A DNA stretch of 64,000 nt from Branchiostoma floridae (lineage: Eukaryota; Chordata; Leptocardii; Amphioxiformes; Branchiostomatidae): NCBI RefSeq assembly GCF_000003815.2, contig NC_049986.1, positions 15,767,496 through 15,831,495 on the forward strand. The letters are read 5' to 3'. Shown here in pieces: positions 1 through 10,018 of the stretch. A program made the translations under genes and the position numbers. The notes under the pieces are model-generated. The model ran no database searches. It was not told the DNA's origin and worked only from the letters and a program-made list of their open reading frames with translations. Positions within the stretch are counted from its first letter, which is position 1; each line of letters begins with the position of its first letter.

Positions 1-16
1 GTCACACAAAGACGAG

Positions 17-460
17 GTCATCATTGCGTTTGTGACGTCACAAAGAATTCCTTGAAATGCAGATGTACGTAGTAACAAATCTAGCGTAAAAATGGCGACA
101 GGGTCATTGATCGTCCATGGCCTATTTCCATCGAGCTCGGTTTTTAACCTTCAAGCAGCCTATTTTGATATAGGCCGGCATCCATCCCTAGTTCTTCTCC
201 GTGGTATTCTTTCCACTACCCATAGGGCCTATCCGCTACAACAGCCCTGGCCAGTACCTGTAGCCCTTAATCTCCAAGCAGATCCTACGGTAGCATAAGA
301 TAGTATCGAAAGCTGCCAGAGGAGTAAAGCCAGCCTAGAAGTGTGTTTGGCTATCTATACTACATGGCAAACTTTGTACATCTCTTGGCTTCTTGGCTGG
401 CAACACTCCTTGACCAGTTTAGTACTAACTTATGCCATCTTAGGATCTGCTTGGAGATTA
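17..460. repeat. First copy of an exact 444-bp repeat flanking the N gap
   Basis: Bases 17-460 recur without visible difference at 711-1154, a constant offset of 694. The copies differ only where they meet the gap or continue past it (461 is a, 1155 is t). Exact identity over 444 bp next to a gap in a genome this polymorphic suggests both haplotypes, or a mis-joined overlap, rather than an old duplication. Each copy holds one MITE with CCAAGCAG ends. Confidence 0.9.
268..460. mobile_element. MITE with CCAAGCAGATCC termini
   Basis: Left end carries TCTCCAAGCAGATCCTACGG from 271; right end (about 441-457) carries its inverse, AGGATCTGCTTGGAGA. The flanks are TTAA on the left and TTA on the right. 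There is no coding capacity. The same ends bound 5605-5759, 26595-26766 and 55359-55537. A second copy lies at about 962-1154 within the duplicated segment. Confidence 0.75.
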
Positions 461-462
461 AG

Positions 463-706
463 NNNNNNNNNNNNNNNNNNNNNNNNNNNNNNNNNNNNNN
501 NNNNNNNNNNNNNNNNNNNNNNNNNNNNNNNNNNNNNNNNNNNNNNNNNNNNNNNNNNNNNNNNNNNNNNNNNNNNNNNNNNNNNNNNNNNNNNNNNNNN
601 NNNNNNNNNNNNNNNNNNNNNNNNNNNNNNNNNNNNNNNNNNNNNNNNNNNNNNNNNNNNNNNNNNNNNNNNNNNNNNNNNNNNNNNNNNNNNNNNNNNN
701 NNNNNN
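463..706. other. Assembly gap (244 N)
   Basis: Run of 244 undetermined bases. Frames drawn across it are meaningless. The size may be estimated rather than real, because the flanks are duplicates of each other. Confidence 0.99.
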
Positions 707-710
707 ATGA

Positions 711-1154
711 GTCATCATTGCGTTTGTGACGTCACAAAGAATTCCTTGAAATGCAGATGTACGTAGTAACAAATCTAGCGTAAAAATGGCGACAGGGTCA
801 TTGATCGTCCATGGCCTATTTCCATCGAGCTCGGTTTTTAACCTTCAAGCAGCCTATTTTGATATAGGCCGGCATCCATCCCTAGTTCTTCTCCGTGGTA
901 TTCTTTCCACTACCCATAGGGCCTATCCGCTACAACAGCCCTGGCCAGTACCTGTAGCCCTTAATCTCCAAGCAGATCCTACGGTAGCATAAGATAGTAT
1001 CGAAAGCTGCCAGAGGAGTAAAGCCAGCCTAGAAGTGTGTTTGGCTATCTATACTACATGGCAAACTTTGTACATCTCTTGGCTTCTTGGCTGGCAACAC
1101 TCCTTGACCAGTTTAGTACTAACTTATGCCATCTTAGGATCTGCTTGGAGATTA
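711..1154. repeat. Second copy of the exact 444-bp repeat
   Basis: Same sequence as 17-460, continuing without a break into the minisatellite that starts near 1155. This is the copy with full right-hand context. The 68-codon open frame in it occurs identically in the other copy and shows no family resemblance, so it is not treated as a gene. Confidence 0.9.
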
Positions 1155-1555
1155 TGTAGCCCTTAGTACCCATAGAGACCTATATACACGTGTACATGTA
1201 GCCCTAACCATCTTTGCCCTAACCAGTATATATATGCATCCGTAGGCTCGATCCAGTACCCGTTGTCCTATCCAGTGCCCATACTCCTATCCAGTAGTGC
1301 CCTTAGCCCTATCCAGTACCTGTATCCAAGAACTTTAACCTCATTGCTGTAGGCCTATCCAGTACCTGTAGCCCTAACCAGTACCCGTAGTCCTAACCAA
1401 TACCCATTACCCTATCCAGTACCTGCACATGTAGCCTTATACAGTATCCGTTGTCCTATCTGGTACCCGTAGCTCTATTCAGTACCCATTACATGTATAA
1501 CCTATACAGTTCCCGTAATCCAATACCCGTAGCTTTATCCAGTACCTGAGCAAGG
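1155..1555. repeat. Degenerate minisatellite, CCTATCCAGTACCCGTAG-like unit
   Basis: About 400 bp built from short imperfect units such as CCTATCCAGTACC, CCCGTAG and CCTAACCAGTACC, often about 18 or 27-36 bp apart. Unit sequence and length vary, so it is old or slipped. Similar words appear just upstream inside the 444-bp repeat (CAGTACCTGTAGCCCTTA), hinting that the array once extended leftwards. Confidence 0.7.
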
Positions 1556-1794
1556 TGTGCTCGTTCGAAAAAAAAGGTTCATTCAACGAACACCTGTGTA
1601 ACCGTCCTTGGGGGAAGTCAATGTACTGGGGTACCTCTTGTGAGAGAAATGGCCTATAGATTCGCGTTTTGTTTCTTAGAAATCATTGACGTCAAACATC
1701 AATAAGACACTCTACATGCAGATATTTTTGTCTGCAGGTGGCAAGGACGGTTGCCTAGGGAAAGTGATTTCTGAGAATACCTAACGTAAATATA

Positions 1795-2075
1795 TGTAGA
1801 ATGACGGAGGTCCTGGGTTCGAACCCCTGACATGTCCCTAAGTTATGCCCTTGGGAAAGGCACTTTACACTAGTATCCATCCTTATACTGAAAATGAATA
1901 CCTAGCTTTGGTTAGGCAAGTCGCTCGGATAAGACGTTACATGGAGATCCCGTATTTAAGAAGAGCCATATACATCGAGCACGTTAAAGAACCCACCACA
2001 CTTATCGAAAAGAGTAGAGGTCTTCAAAGTTTGAGTGGATCAATTAGATCTGTCTGGATATGCAACTTGTACTCT
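1795..2075 (+). mobile_element. tRNA-derived SINE-like element, family 1
   Basis: The head contains GGTTCGAACCC at 1816-1826, a good Pol III B-box. It is followed by a body with CTTGGGAAAGGCACTTTACA and, further on, CACGTTAAAGAACCCACC. The reverse complement of the same body, including the TAAGACGTTA and GTTAAAGAACCC blocks, occurs at 13085-13382, so this is a dispersed family. No internal protein frame is expected. The A-box is not clear and the 5' end is uncertain. Confidence 0.6.
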
Positions 2076-2323
2076 TCAGTACAAACCTAGTCTGTAATGC
2101 CATAAGGCGTTTTACCGGGTATATACAAAGGAACAAATAAACAAACGAAAGTATACGTTATCTACATGTTCAAGTATGGAAGGATGGTGTTTTTTTGTAA
2201 AGAAATACATTACTAATACGATTGTCATTATCATATTTTTTTAAAGCGTCACAAGCTAGGAACAACGTAGTAACAAGCTTAAACTTCTACAAAATATTGC
2301 ACATAAAAGTAGTTGTATTTACA

Positions 2324-2555
2324 CCCCCTATCCGCTAGGACGGCGCTCTCGCCGCGCTCTCCCTGCGACCGAAAATTTGGCAGACCATTTCAAGAATGGT
2401 ATTAAAAAACTTTTTTTACGTTTTGTGTGCTTTGTTGTTTTTCTAGTACCACTTTTACATGTTGTATGTTATACCACGCATGACGTCGAAGGCTACATAC
2501 ATACGTTTTAGGTCGCAGAGAGAGCGCAGCGTGATCGCTGTCTACTGGAAAGGGG
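2324..2555. mobile_element. GC-stem MITE, copy 1
   Basis: Begins CCCCCTATCCGCTAGGACGG and ends CTGTCTACTGGAAAGGGG, an imperfect terminal inverted repeat. Subterminal GC-rich arms (GCGCTCTC..CTGCGACC and GGTCGCAG..GAGCGCAGC) pair with each other. The AT-rich centre has the family signature TTTTGTTGT-CTTTT and a run ending in a GGTT(A)CACA-like stretch. Non-autonomous, no frame. Confidence 0.8.
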
Positions 2556-3175
2556 ACCTCAAGGGGAGGCATGTACTCTGTATCAGTTTCTGTACAGTCG
2601 GTATGGCCGGCCTTCGGCTTAACGCATCAGCTTAAATACTACAGCAAGACTACGTCACAGCAAGGTTATATAGCTTACATCACACACTGCATTTTTGCCA
2701 AAGCATTGGTAAACATAAAAACGACTATATTGTCCATTGTCATGTCACGGTTCGAGTCTATAGTTCACTGTTCACGGCCATACCACCTGTGGTTTGCGTT
2801 CTTTTATTTTTCAATGCCACTTGGATTATTCATCCAACATCACGCAAGGCATATGCACTAGAAGTGATTGGACGTTCCCAGGAGAAATACGTTAAAAAGT
2901 TGCCCTTTTCTTTTGTACATTGCAAAGTCTCTTGTCACACATCGCCGGGGGGCTGAGAGATGCTCGCCCTTTGTTAGTACGTGCACGGCCGCGGCCGGGA
3001 GCATCTGTTACTGCGAACCGTCCTTTGACAGACAAAAGGGCCGAGTTTATTGATGAAATATGCCCAGAACAAGCGAAATTGCTTTTCACTATGTTTTTAC
3101 ACCCCCGGCGAAAACCATGCAGTGATAATAGCCTAGAATCAAGCCATTTGCCTGCTCCCCAGCCGTCGCATACAG

Positions 3176-3379
3176 CCCCCCCCCCCATCTACTAGGGCTG
3201 CGACCTAAACTTTGACACACCTCTCAACGAATTTCATAGATTGAAAAAAACTAATCTTTTTCCGTGTTGTGTGTTTTGGTGTCTTTGTAGTTATTCTTTT
3301 ACATTTTGCAGGCTTTTCCAGGTATGAAGACAATGGTTGCACAAATACAATCTAGGTCACAGCGAAAATGTAATAGGGG
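3176..3379. mobile_element. GC-stem MITE, copy 2 (shortened stem)
   Basis: Left end CCCCCCATCTACTAGGGC followed by TGCGACCTAAA. The right side has TCTAGGTCACAGCG and finishes near TAATAGGGG. The centre matches the family (CAACGAATTTCATAGAT, TTTGTAGTTATTCTTTTAC, CCAGGTATGAAGACAA). The GC arms are much reduced compared with 15898-16145. Confidence 0.6.
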
Positions 3380-3749
3380 CTATTAGATTTGACAGAACGC
3401 TGAACGACTTTCATCGATAAAAGGAGCCATCATACGAAGTGTGTGTTTTTTAGAGAGTAGTACCTACACTTGCACGTTTTGCATGATATTTCCATTCCCA
3501 TTAGAAAGCCAAGGGTAACACAACTTCAAAATGCAACGTAGCGTCGCCACCAGCGTGCCCGGTTTCAGTAACATACCCCGTCACATGGCTGGTGTTTTCA
3601 GGCTATTGAACTCTCTGAAAGCTTACTCGGAAAATACGACAGGATTAATGCCTTATATAAACGTTTATTTTTGAACGGTGATTGTCCGTTCTTTTTAGGT
3701 CTCTGGCCTGCAGTGCCGGCGTTACTGCCTTTTATGGCACTTTTACCTC

Positions 3750-4090
3750 CCTGATTGGTCACTTTTATGATCTTTTATGCGGTCTGTGACCGGCCGTCGC
3801 AGAGTCTAACAACGGATTCGTAAGGTGGCGCCTGTGTTCTCCTGATGAACAACAGTATTGGGGCCAGCTCTGTCTGTTTGCTACGCCTCGCCACCACGCG
3901 GCTCCGAATCTAGACTAAATCAGCGAGCGTTGCTATGGCTTAAGTGTCCGTGACCTGCAGCGCATGCGCAGTCCGTGGGCGACACGAGCATTTGAGAGGG
4001 GTCACGTCGGGACACGGTATGCCGTGTCCTAATTAGCGGGCATTGGCATCGGAACATGGCCGACAGCGGAAATACGACCCCACCGCAGAT
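3750..4090 (+). promoter_or_regulatory. CpG-rich block with NRF-1 palindrome, possible promoter
   Basis: A locally GC/CpG-rich stretch between MITEs. It holds an inverted CCAAT (GATTGG near 3752), a perfect NRF-1 palindrome GCGCATGCGC at 3960-3969 and a near-perfect inverted repeat GGACACGG-TATG-CCGTGTCC at about 4011-4030. A short frame starting ATGGCCGACAGC near 4056 stops after 14 codons with no consensus donor, so a coding first exon is not supported. A non-coding first exon or a CpG-rich regulatory block remain possible. Confidence 0.3.
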
Positions 4091-4539
4091 CGGCATCTGA
4101 TGCTAAACTGTCCGTTTACATATCTGATCCGGCTCAAGTAGAGAAATCAACACCATTGTCACACTTTCTGTGACATACGACTCTGAACGTGGTGAAATAA
4201 AGCAACAGGTACTACGTGTATAGATCTCAGAAAGTCAAGAATTAAAAAAAAAAGACGTTTCTTCTATTTCTTCTTTTCCTTTAGATATTTCTGTATCTGT
4301 TTGAACGCCAACTATGTCGTAGACAAATGCATTAGCAAAGCATTATGTAATGCTGTCATTATCGAAGGACATGGGGTGAACTTCTGGCAACAATTTTCAT
4401 CTCTTTCCTGCTCGTGGCCCTGTATCTGTCAGAACCGCCCGTACGTGCTGTTTGGTGTCACATTTAGGTCTTTCTTTTCTAGGATTCCTCAACCGGTTGA
4501 AATATCACAACCGCCAAAGACCGGAGACCAAAAGCGTTA

Positions 4540-4800
4540 CGCCCCTTTTATCTAGACGGCTATCGCACTGCCTTCTCACTGCGACCTGAAGTGTACATAC
4601 TAGTATGTGTAACTTTAATTGAATTCATGATTTGAATGTCACGCAAAATGTAAAATTATTACTGAAAAGACAACGAAACGCAAAAAGCGTAAGAAGATTC
4701 GTTCTTCATCCATGAAATTTGTTCCGCGCTCAGTCAAAACGTTTAGTCGCAGTGTGGTCGTAGCGAAGTCGCAACTCGGTCGCCGCCATAGTGAAAGACT
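4540..4800. mobile_element. GC-stem MITE-like element, degraded
   Basis: CCCCTTTTATCTAGACGGC followed by CACTGCGACCTGAA resembles the left end of the family. On the right, GTAGCGAAGTCGCAACTC resembles the GC arm. The middle is partly inverted relative to other copies (ACAACGAAACGC). Boundaries are uncertain and a rearranged or composite copy is likely. Confidence 0.35.
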
Positions 4801-5091
4801 CCACCACGTGCATGTGTCACCGACCTCACGTGGTCATACCTGTTCGGTGGAACGCGGGACAAAAGAAGATGGTTGGGGAGTGACCGCGGGGTCGCGGGAC
4901 GCGGTCAGAACAAAAGTTTGGGTGTTTAGGTTTCACCGCACTGTCCTTGGAGTTTGCACCTGCCTGTGTTCATCTCCGAGCAGATGTTGAAATACGGCTG
5001 CGTGTTCCACGCCTGTTTTAGTCCGTCTTTTTAGTAGTGCACCAACTTTTTGACCTCCCTTGGCCACTACGAGAAATATGTATTGACGCCT

Positions 5092-5276
5092 CACCCGCAT
5101 TTCATTACGGCGCCCTAAATTGTGACGGATTGCTCAATAAATTCCATACATAAAAACGATTTTTACTCTCTGTTGTCTTTTAGATTTTGCATGATTTTCC
5201 AGTTATGATCCAGTTTACAAGCAAGAGCTAAACAAATCCGATATAGGTCGCAGCGAGTTCGCAGCAAGCTAGTACA
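5092..5276. mobile_element. GC-stem MITE, copy 3 (eroded ends)
   Basis: The core matches the family: ATTGCTCAATAAATTCCATA, then TGTTGTCTTTTAGATTTTGC, CCAGTTATGA, and TATAGGTCGCAGCGAGTTCG. The left GC arm is represented only by ACGGCGCCCTAAA and the outer C/G runs are missing. Confidence 0.55.
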
Positions 5277-5279
5277 TGC

Positions 5280-7110
5280 AGTGTGATATACTAAGTGAAT
5301 CTGACTTCCCCTATCTTGTGCTTGCGAAAATGTAACAACAGAATGTGGTTTCATAATCAAAGTTTGTCTAATCTCATTACGACACATGAATTTGCCTATT
5401 TTACTCAGCTGTATTGCCTTTGGATAATGGAATGTAGATTTATCATTCTTAAGTTCAGCTCTACCAAACATATGAAAAACTTATCGGTTTTCTGGGACAT
5501 AACTGGGACAACTAGAGTAAACATTTGAGGTTGCGGTTTGGTCGGGTCAGGGGCACTAACAAACTAGTAATGTCACTAGTAGGACTAGAAACAGCAATAC
5601 ACTTAGTCTTCAAGCAGACCCTCGGTGTCTTAGAGATAGTATCAAAGCTGTCCAAGGATTGTGGCCGGCCAAAGGGAGTCAAACGGGCACCGGTACTGGC
5701 TATACTCCGTGGCCAGCTTTCATACCATCTCTACGGCACCGTAGGGTCTGCTTGGAGACTACTATACGCTAACCGCACAACCGCTGTACTAATACATCGT
5801 CCAGCACGCTTGAAACCGCCACGGATAATGTCTCTCACCACATATGATTTAATTCATTAAAATACCAGCAAACACAACACCATGGGAAAGGGGTACATAA
5901 TTCCCCCCAGAACTGACTTATAACCTTGAAAATGTTTACCAAAAAGAAGTGATATCAAAGAATTAAGACCAACACTTTATATACCATAATACTATGTTCA
6001 TCTGATCTCAAGTTCTGGCATGGGTTGGGTTAAGTTTATTTTACCAATGTAGTCTAGATACATGTGCATATGCACTTTCAGATCATAGCAAATTCTTCAG
6101 AGTGGCATTGAAGTTCCAATCAGATGAGTTTCAAAGTTCCCCGCAATACGTCATGTGTTAAATAGGGCATGACAGCAATTATGTAAAAACCTGGATAAAA
6201 TTCAAGGCCTTGATGACCAATTATTTCAATTACTTTTCCTTGACCTGCCATACCCGCAGTAAAACGTATTTTGTGGCGCCAACAGACTCCGCTATTGGCT
6301 ACTGCTGTTTAATGACTCCCGGACAGGCAACAGTATTTTTACAAATGTACATTATTGGTGTGTTTTCCATTGAAATATTGCAATATCAACCATCTTGATT
6401 AAAGAAATCTATTCCTCGCCTTTTTAATGGCGGCAGGCATCTTTTACAAGGTTTGGTATTTTCTTTGGTACGCCACTCCTACACTGAGGGATTTGCGATT
6501 CCCTTCGTGACTTTGTTTCTGGGTCCCCAGCAGCTTTAAAGTAATCTGCATCGTGTAACTGCATGAAGACGCACCGAACTTTATCAAAGGCTAGAGTTAC
6601 GATTAATCTAGCACACAGTTGAAAAACAACTTTGCGTTAGCTAAAGCAAGCATTGGAAGATAACATGTAGATTCACAAAGTGCTAAATTAGTTTCGAAAA
6701 ACTCCTGTACGCTACCTTATGAGGCTCATTTTATCTGATCTTGTTGGAAAACAGGTGCAAATTTTGACATTAGGGACTTTGTTTGAAATTACTCAATAAG
6801 TAAGATAACATCTTTCAAGAGTTAAAGGTCTGACGCAAAAGTCTTTGTAAAATGAATGAAGCGTAAGTAGGTCGCAGTAATTGCATACTACAGCAGGCAC
6901 GCTAGGTTCAGGTAATAATGTCTGCAAAGTTTGTTAACACAGGGGAGGGAGGGAGAAACGTCCAATCGTGCGATCTGGCTGAAACCTGGTTAAAAGTCGA
7001 TCTAAAGTAGGTCAGACGAACTCTCCATCAGACATGTCTCGACTTTCCATTACTGCACTAATCACCAGAGAGTGCTAACGAACGGATTTTGGAATTCCGT
7101 ACAAGAGTTG
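5280..7110. other. Non-coding stretch, apart from the MITE at 5605-5759
   Basis: I see no conserved frame, splice-flanked exon, RNA gene or clear repeat beyond the MITE. Frames of up to about 110 codons exist but have no domain-like features and overlap frames on the other strand. Confidence 0.6.
5605..5759. mobile_element. MITE with CAAGCAGACCC termini
   Basis: TCTTCAAGCAGACCCTCGGT on the left pairs with GTAGGGTCTGCTTGGAGA on the right. Inside is GATAGTATCAAAGCTG, shared with the copies at 26595-26766 and 55359-55537. Confidence 0.7.
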
Positions 7111-7121
7111 GTATCATCTAC

Positions 7122-7323
7122 TACTCTCTACCAGACTGACTACGCTGGCTATTAGTATTACAGAGAGAATAATTTGCCAGGGGAGTTTTGCTACCAGAGG
7201 AGTTGGTCGGCGGGGGGAAGGAGAACATGAATCTAAGCGTGGACTGACACCCCTGGCCTATTTCCTAATATTTGCCGAATTCTACTATCTCCGTACCCCC
7301 GTCGGAAGGCCTGGTGGAGGCTA
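7122..7323. mobile_element. MITE with TAGCCTC/CCAGGC-type ends
   Basis: Starts TACTCTCTACCAGACTGAC and ends GGCCTGGTGGAGGCTA. The inverse of the right end, TAGCCTCCACCAGGCC, matches the left end imperfectly. The internal text GCCAGGGGAGTTTTGCTACC recurs at 28972-29168, so the two are copies of one family. CATCTAC lies next to both ends (7115-7121 and 7325-7331) and may be a decayed target-site duplication. Confidence 0.6.
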
Positions 7324-7593
7324 AGCATCTACAGGTATTGGCAGGGGGTGGTGGTGGGGGTATGAGTGCAGCTTTATTTATGCCTGTTCCGCATTCCAAA
7401 GGTATGTATGACAAAAGAAGGGATTGAAAGCCAGTTTTTGACGCCAGGCACGTGTGTCCGCACGTCCACAGAACAGGTGAATGAAATGTGACCTTGGGGT
7501 AAAGGTGGCGGGGGTACGCGGGGATAAGGACATGTACCAATTCTTGTCCCTCGTCAACATATTTTATGATAATGTATCCCATCTCTGTGAGAT

Positions 7594-7752
7594 GTCCCTG
7601 TAGCTCAACTGGTAGCAGCCTCACACGTGCACGGTTGAGCTCCTGGTTATAATTGGTTTATATAGGCTGGGAGACCTCGGTTCAATCCTGGGTAGGGCAT
7701 CTCGGCTGGGGCGGCACTCGTCTTTCGGAAGGGACGTAAAATGCGGGACCCA
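7594..7752 (+). mobile_element. tRNA-derived SINE, family 2
   Basis: TAGCTCAACTGGTAGCA near 7600 is an A-box and GGTTCAATCC near 7679 a B-box, in Pol III promoter order. A shared body follows (GGGTAGGGCATCTCGGCTGG, CTCGTCTTTCGGAAGGGACG). The A-to-B distance is slightly long for a tRNA and there is no acceptor stem, so this is a SINE and not a tRNA gene. Other copies lie at 20617-20890 and 23469-23625. Confidence 0.75.
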
Positions 7753-7860
7753 TGTTTGTTTGTTTGAGCCTTTATTTATTCATGAAGGCTGAAATTGGCC
7801 TGCAGGCCGCTTTTCATTGAGGTCGTGTGGGAATAAGTGAGGGTCAGATGAAATATAAAG
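7753..7860 (-). mobile_element. LINE-like 3' tail fragment
   Basis: Read on the - strand this ends ATGAATAAATAAAGGCTC followed by (CAAA)n, a typical retroposon tail with short tandem repeats. Upstream is GACCTCAATGAAAAGCGGCC. The same tail occurs in + orientation at 14218-14316 and in - orientation at 25367-25440. Only the 3' untranslated end is present. Confidence 0.55.
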
Positions 7861-8260
7861 TATAGCAGAGATGCAAATTACTTCATTTAAGTTCTAACCA
7901 ATATATCAACATACATCATTACATATGCATGGCACAAAACACATAGTAGAGCAAAAAGCTAGTTCGAATGTTCGAGATTCTTTGAGCATATAAAAGAGCA
8001 AGGGCTAGTAGGTCTAAGTAAGTAAGAAGTAAACACTCTTTGTAAAAAATACCCTGCTACTGAAACAGCAAGGAAACTTGCTGCTATACGTTACACAAAC
8101 ACTACAATGGTCTGAGCGAAGGACCGAAGGGACGTGGTATCAATAGGTGTGCGTTCCTTCTTTTCCAAAAGTTCTCAGCCTGTGAAATCTTAGTAGTGAA
8201 ATCTAACTATCATTGAAAACATTCGTACCCAGGACCTCTGGGTTCTGTTCTAAACCCCCT

Positions 8261-8853
8261 ACCCTCATACCACGCGACACCAAAGCGTGCTAGATGGTGC
8301 TAAAAGTTAGGTGTAAAGTTTGAACGAATGTGTCCTTAGTCTGAGCCGAGCGCTGGTCCGAAACGAGGATTTTCGGACTGGTTACCGGGACTGTCACGCA
8401 TATCAGACGGGATCACTGGGTTCCAACCACCCTACCATCATACCACGCGACACCAATGCGTGCTAAAAGGTGCTAAAAGTTAGCTGTGAAGTTTGAACGA
8501 ATTTGTCCATAGTCTGAGCCGAGCGATGGTCCGAAACCGGGATTTGCGGACTGGTTACCGGGACTATCACGCATATCAGACGGGGATCACTGGGTTCCAA
8601 CCACCCTACCATCGCGCCACGCGACGCCAAAGCGTGCTAAAAGGTGCTAAAAGTTAGACGTGAAGTTTGAACGAATAAGTCCATAGTCTGGGCCGAACGC
8701 CAGTTTGAAACAAAGATTAAATAAAGGTCTGAAATAAAGTTAGGTGAAGTTTGGACGAATTTTTCCGAAGTCTGAGCCGAGCGCTGGTACGAAACCGGGA
8801 TTTGCGGACTGGTTACCGGGACTGTCACGCATATCAGACGGGATCATTGGCCC
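8261..8853. repeat. Tandem array of a 173/174-bp unit, about 3.5 copies
   Basis: Units begin ACCCTCATACCACGCGACAC at 8261, ACCATCATACCACGCGACAC at 8434 and ACCATCGCGCCACGCGACGC at 8608. Conserved internal words are GTGCTAAAAGTTAG, AGTCTGAGCCGAGCG and GGACTGGTTACCGGGACTGT. The third unit breaks up after about 120 bp and is followed by a partial unit (about 8741-8853). A short frame here on the - strand is a by-product of the array. Confidence 0.9.
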
Positions 8854-9713
8854 ATAAACCACAGGAGAGCCGATCTAACAGTGCCCATTACAGCTATCAT
8901 TAGTAGACTGGTCAGAATCCATTACCGCCAGATTACCTGGGACCGGGAGCAATATCGGAGCCAAACTAGCACCTTGTGGACACGGAAAGCTCTCAGCCGC
9001 AGGGACATCACGTATGGAAATGGAGCCGGGGTGGTTTGATACTCGACACGACAGAAAAGCGGTGGATTTGGGTCTTTTGTAATCGAAACCAGGGTTGGAA
9101 ATAGACTAAAAGATGCCATTGAATATCAGCTCAACATCACATTTCAAAAAGAGCGGTTTTTAATATCAAAGCCTCGCTTGTTGCTTTTTGAGTCGTTTTA
9201 TAACACATCTGTTCGGAGGACAAAGTGAAAGGTTCCTTGGAAGCATTTTTGAATTCACATACCACAAGAATAAAGAACTGTTGGTACATAAAACTTCACA
9301 AATGTTTAGAAATTACCCCAAACAATAATCGATAAAAATTTCGGAGCCATATACCAAGTGACCGTTGCTAATTCTTGTCTCGATAACGTTCGTCATCTTT
9401 TGAAACGCCTCTTAACATGTATTTGCACGCTCCGTCACTGTGTATTAGTAAACGCTATTTACGCTCTGACGTTTATTGGCGTAGTTGACAAAGGGTTAGG
9501 AACTTAGGATTTTGACTCGTTGACTCGGATTCGAAGCCCAGTTGATGCACTGTCTTTTTTGGATAATTTTGTGGTACTTCTCATGATACTGTTGTGATCT
9601 AGATAACGCCTTATGTACGTCTTTGCTTCTTGTCGGCGCCCAATAAAAAGTTACGGAACGCTCGGATATGGTGAGGATCGGCCAGCGATATGACGATGGG
9701 CGTCGCCGTTTAT

Positions 9714-10018
9714 ACTCCAAGCAGAGGTTGGGTCGCGGAGATAGTAGTGGTTGGGATTTTCACCGGCTTGCTCTCAGACAAATCCCGACCACTTCTATCT
9801 CCGCGACTCAACCCCTGCTTAGGCTTAGGTCACATTTCCAAACCGGGGGATGTTTTAAGAAACGAAAAATTAAAATACCTAGAAATATACACAAATCATG
9901 CCCACGAATCCTATTTTGACATTTTGTGTATTTTGATGTCTTTTATATCATTCTTTTCGCTCACGAAAGCTGCCCGACCGGGCCCCGGTTTGGAAATGTG
10001 ACCTAAGCCTTAGAGAAT
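9714..10018. mobile_element. MITE interrupted by a second MITE (outer element)
   Basis: Left end ACTCCAAGCAGAGGTTGGG pairs with the interrupted right end (CAACCCCTGCTTA then GAGAAT beyond the insert). Inside are long complementary arms: TCGCGGAGATAGTAGTGGT against ACCACTTCTATCTCCGCGA. Removing 9822-10009 plus one TTA restores a continuous hairpin. Related to 55227-55597. Confidence 0.8.
9822..10009. mobile_element. PIF/Harbinger-like MITE with perfect 28-bp inverted ends, copy 1
   Basis: The bases from 9821 (AGGCTTAGGTCACATTTCC..) to 9848 are the exact inverse of 9983-10010. TTA lies directly on both sides (9819-9821 and 10010-10012). A three-base TWA duplication is the hallmark of PIF/Harbinger elements, so I infer mobilisation by such a transposase. 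The element is 188 bp and non-coding. A sister copy is at 22123-22312 and a truncated one at 20659-20812. Confidence 0.85.

Noticed and set aside
341-772. Frames crossing the first N run
   Set aside because: Most of the residues are undetermined; both flanks are copies of one sequence.
1808-1830. tRNA gene suggested by GGTTCGAACCC
   Set aside because: Only a B-box-like stretch with no cloverleaf or acceptor stem; the body recurs as a SINE.
4056-4100. First coding exon starting ATGGCCGACAGC
   Set aside because: Stops after 14 codons and no consensus donor precedes the stop.
7594-7690. tRNA gene suggested by A and B boxes
   Set aside because: No paired acceptor or anticodon stem; same unit repeated three times with a shared non-tRNA body.
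8261-8853. CRISPR-like array
   Set aside because: Repeats are 173 bp, contiguous and without spacers; the genome is eukaryotic.
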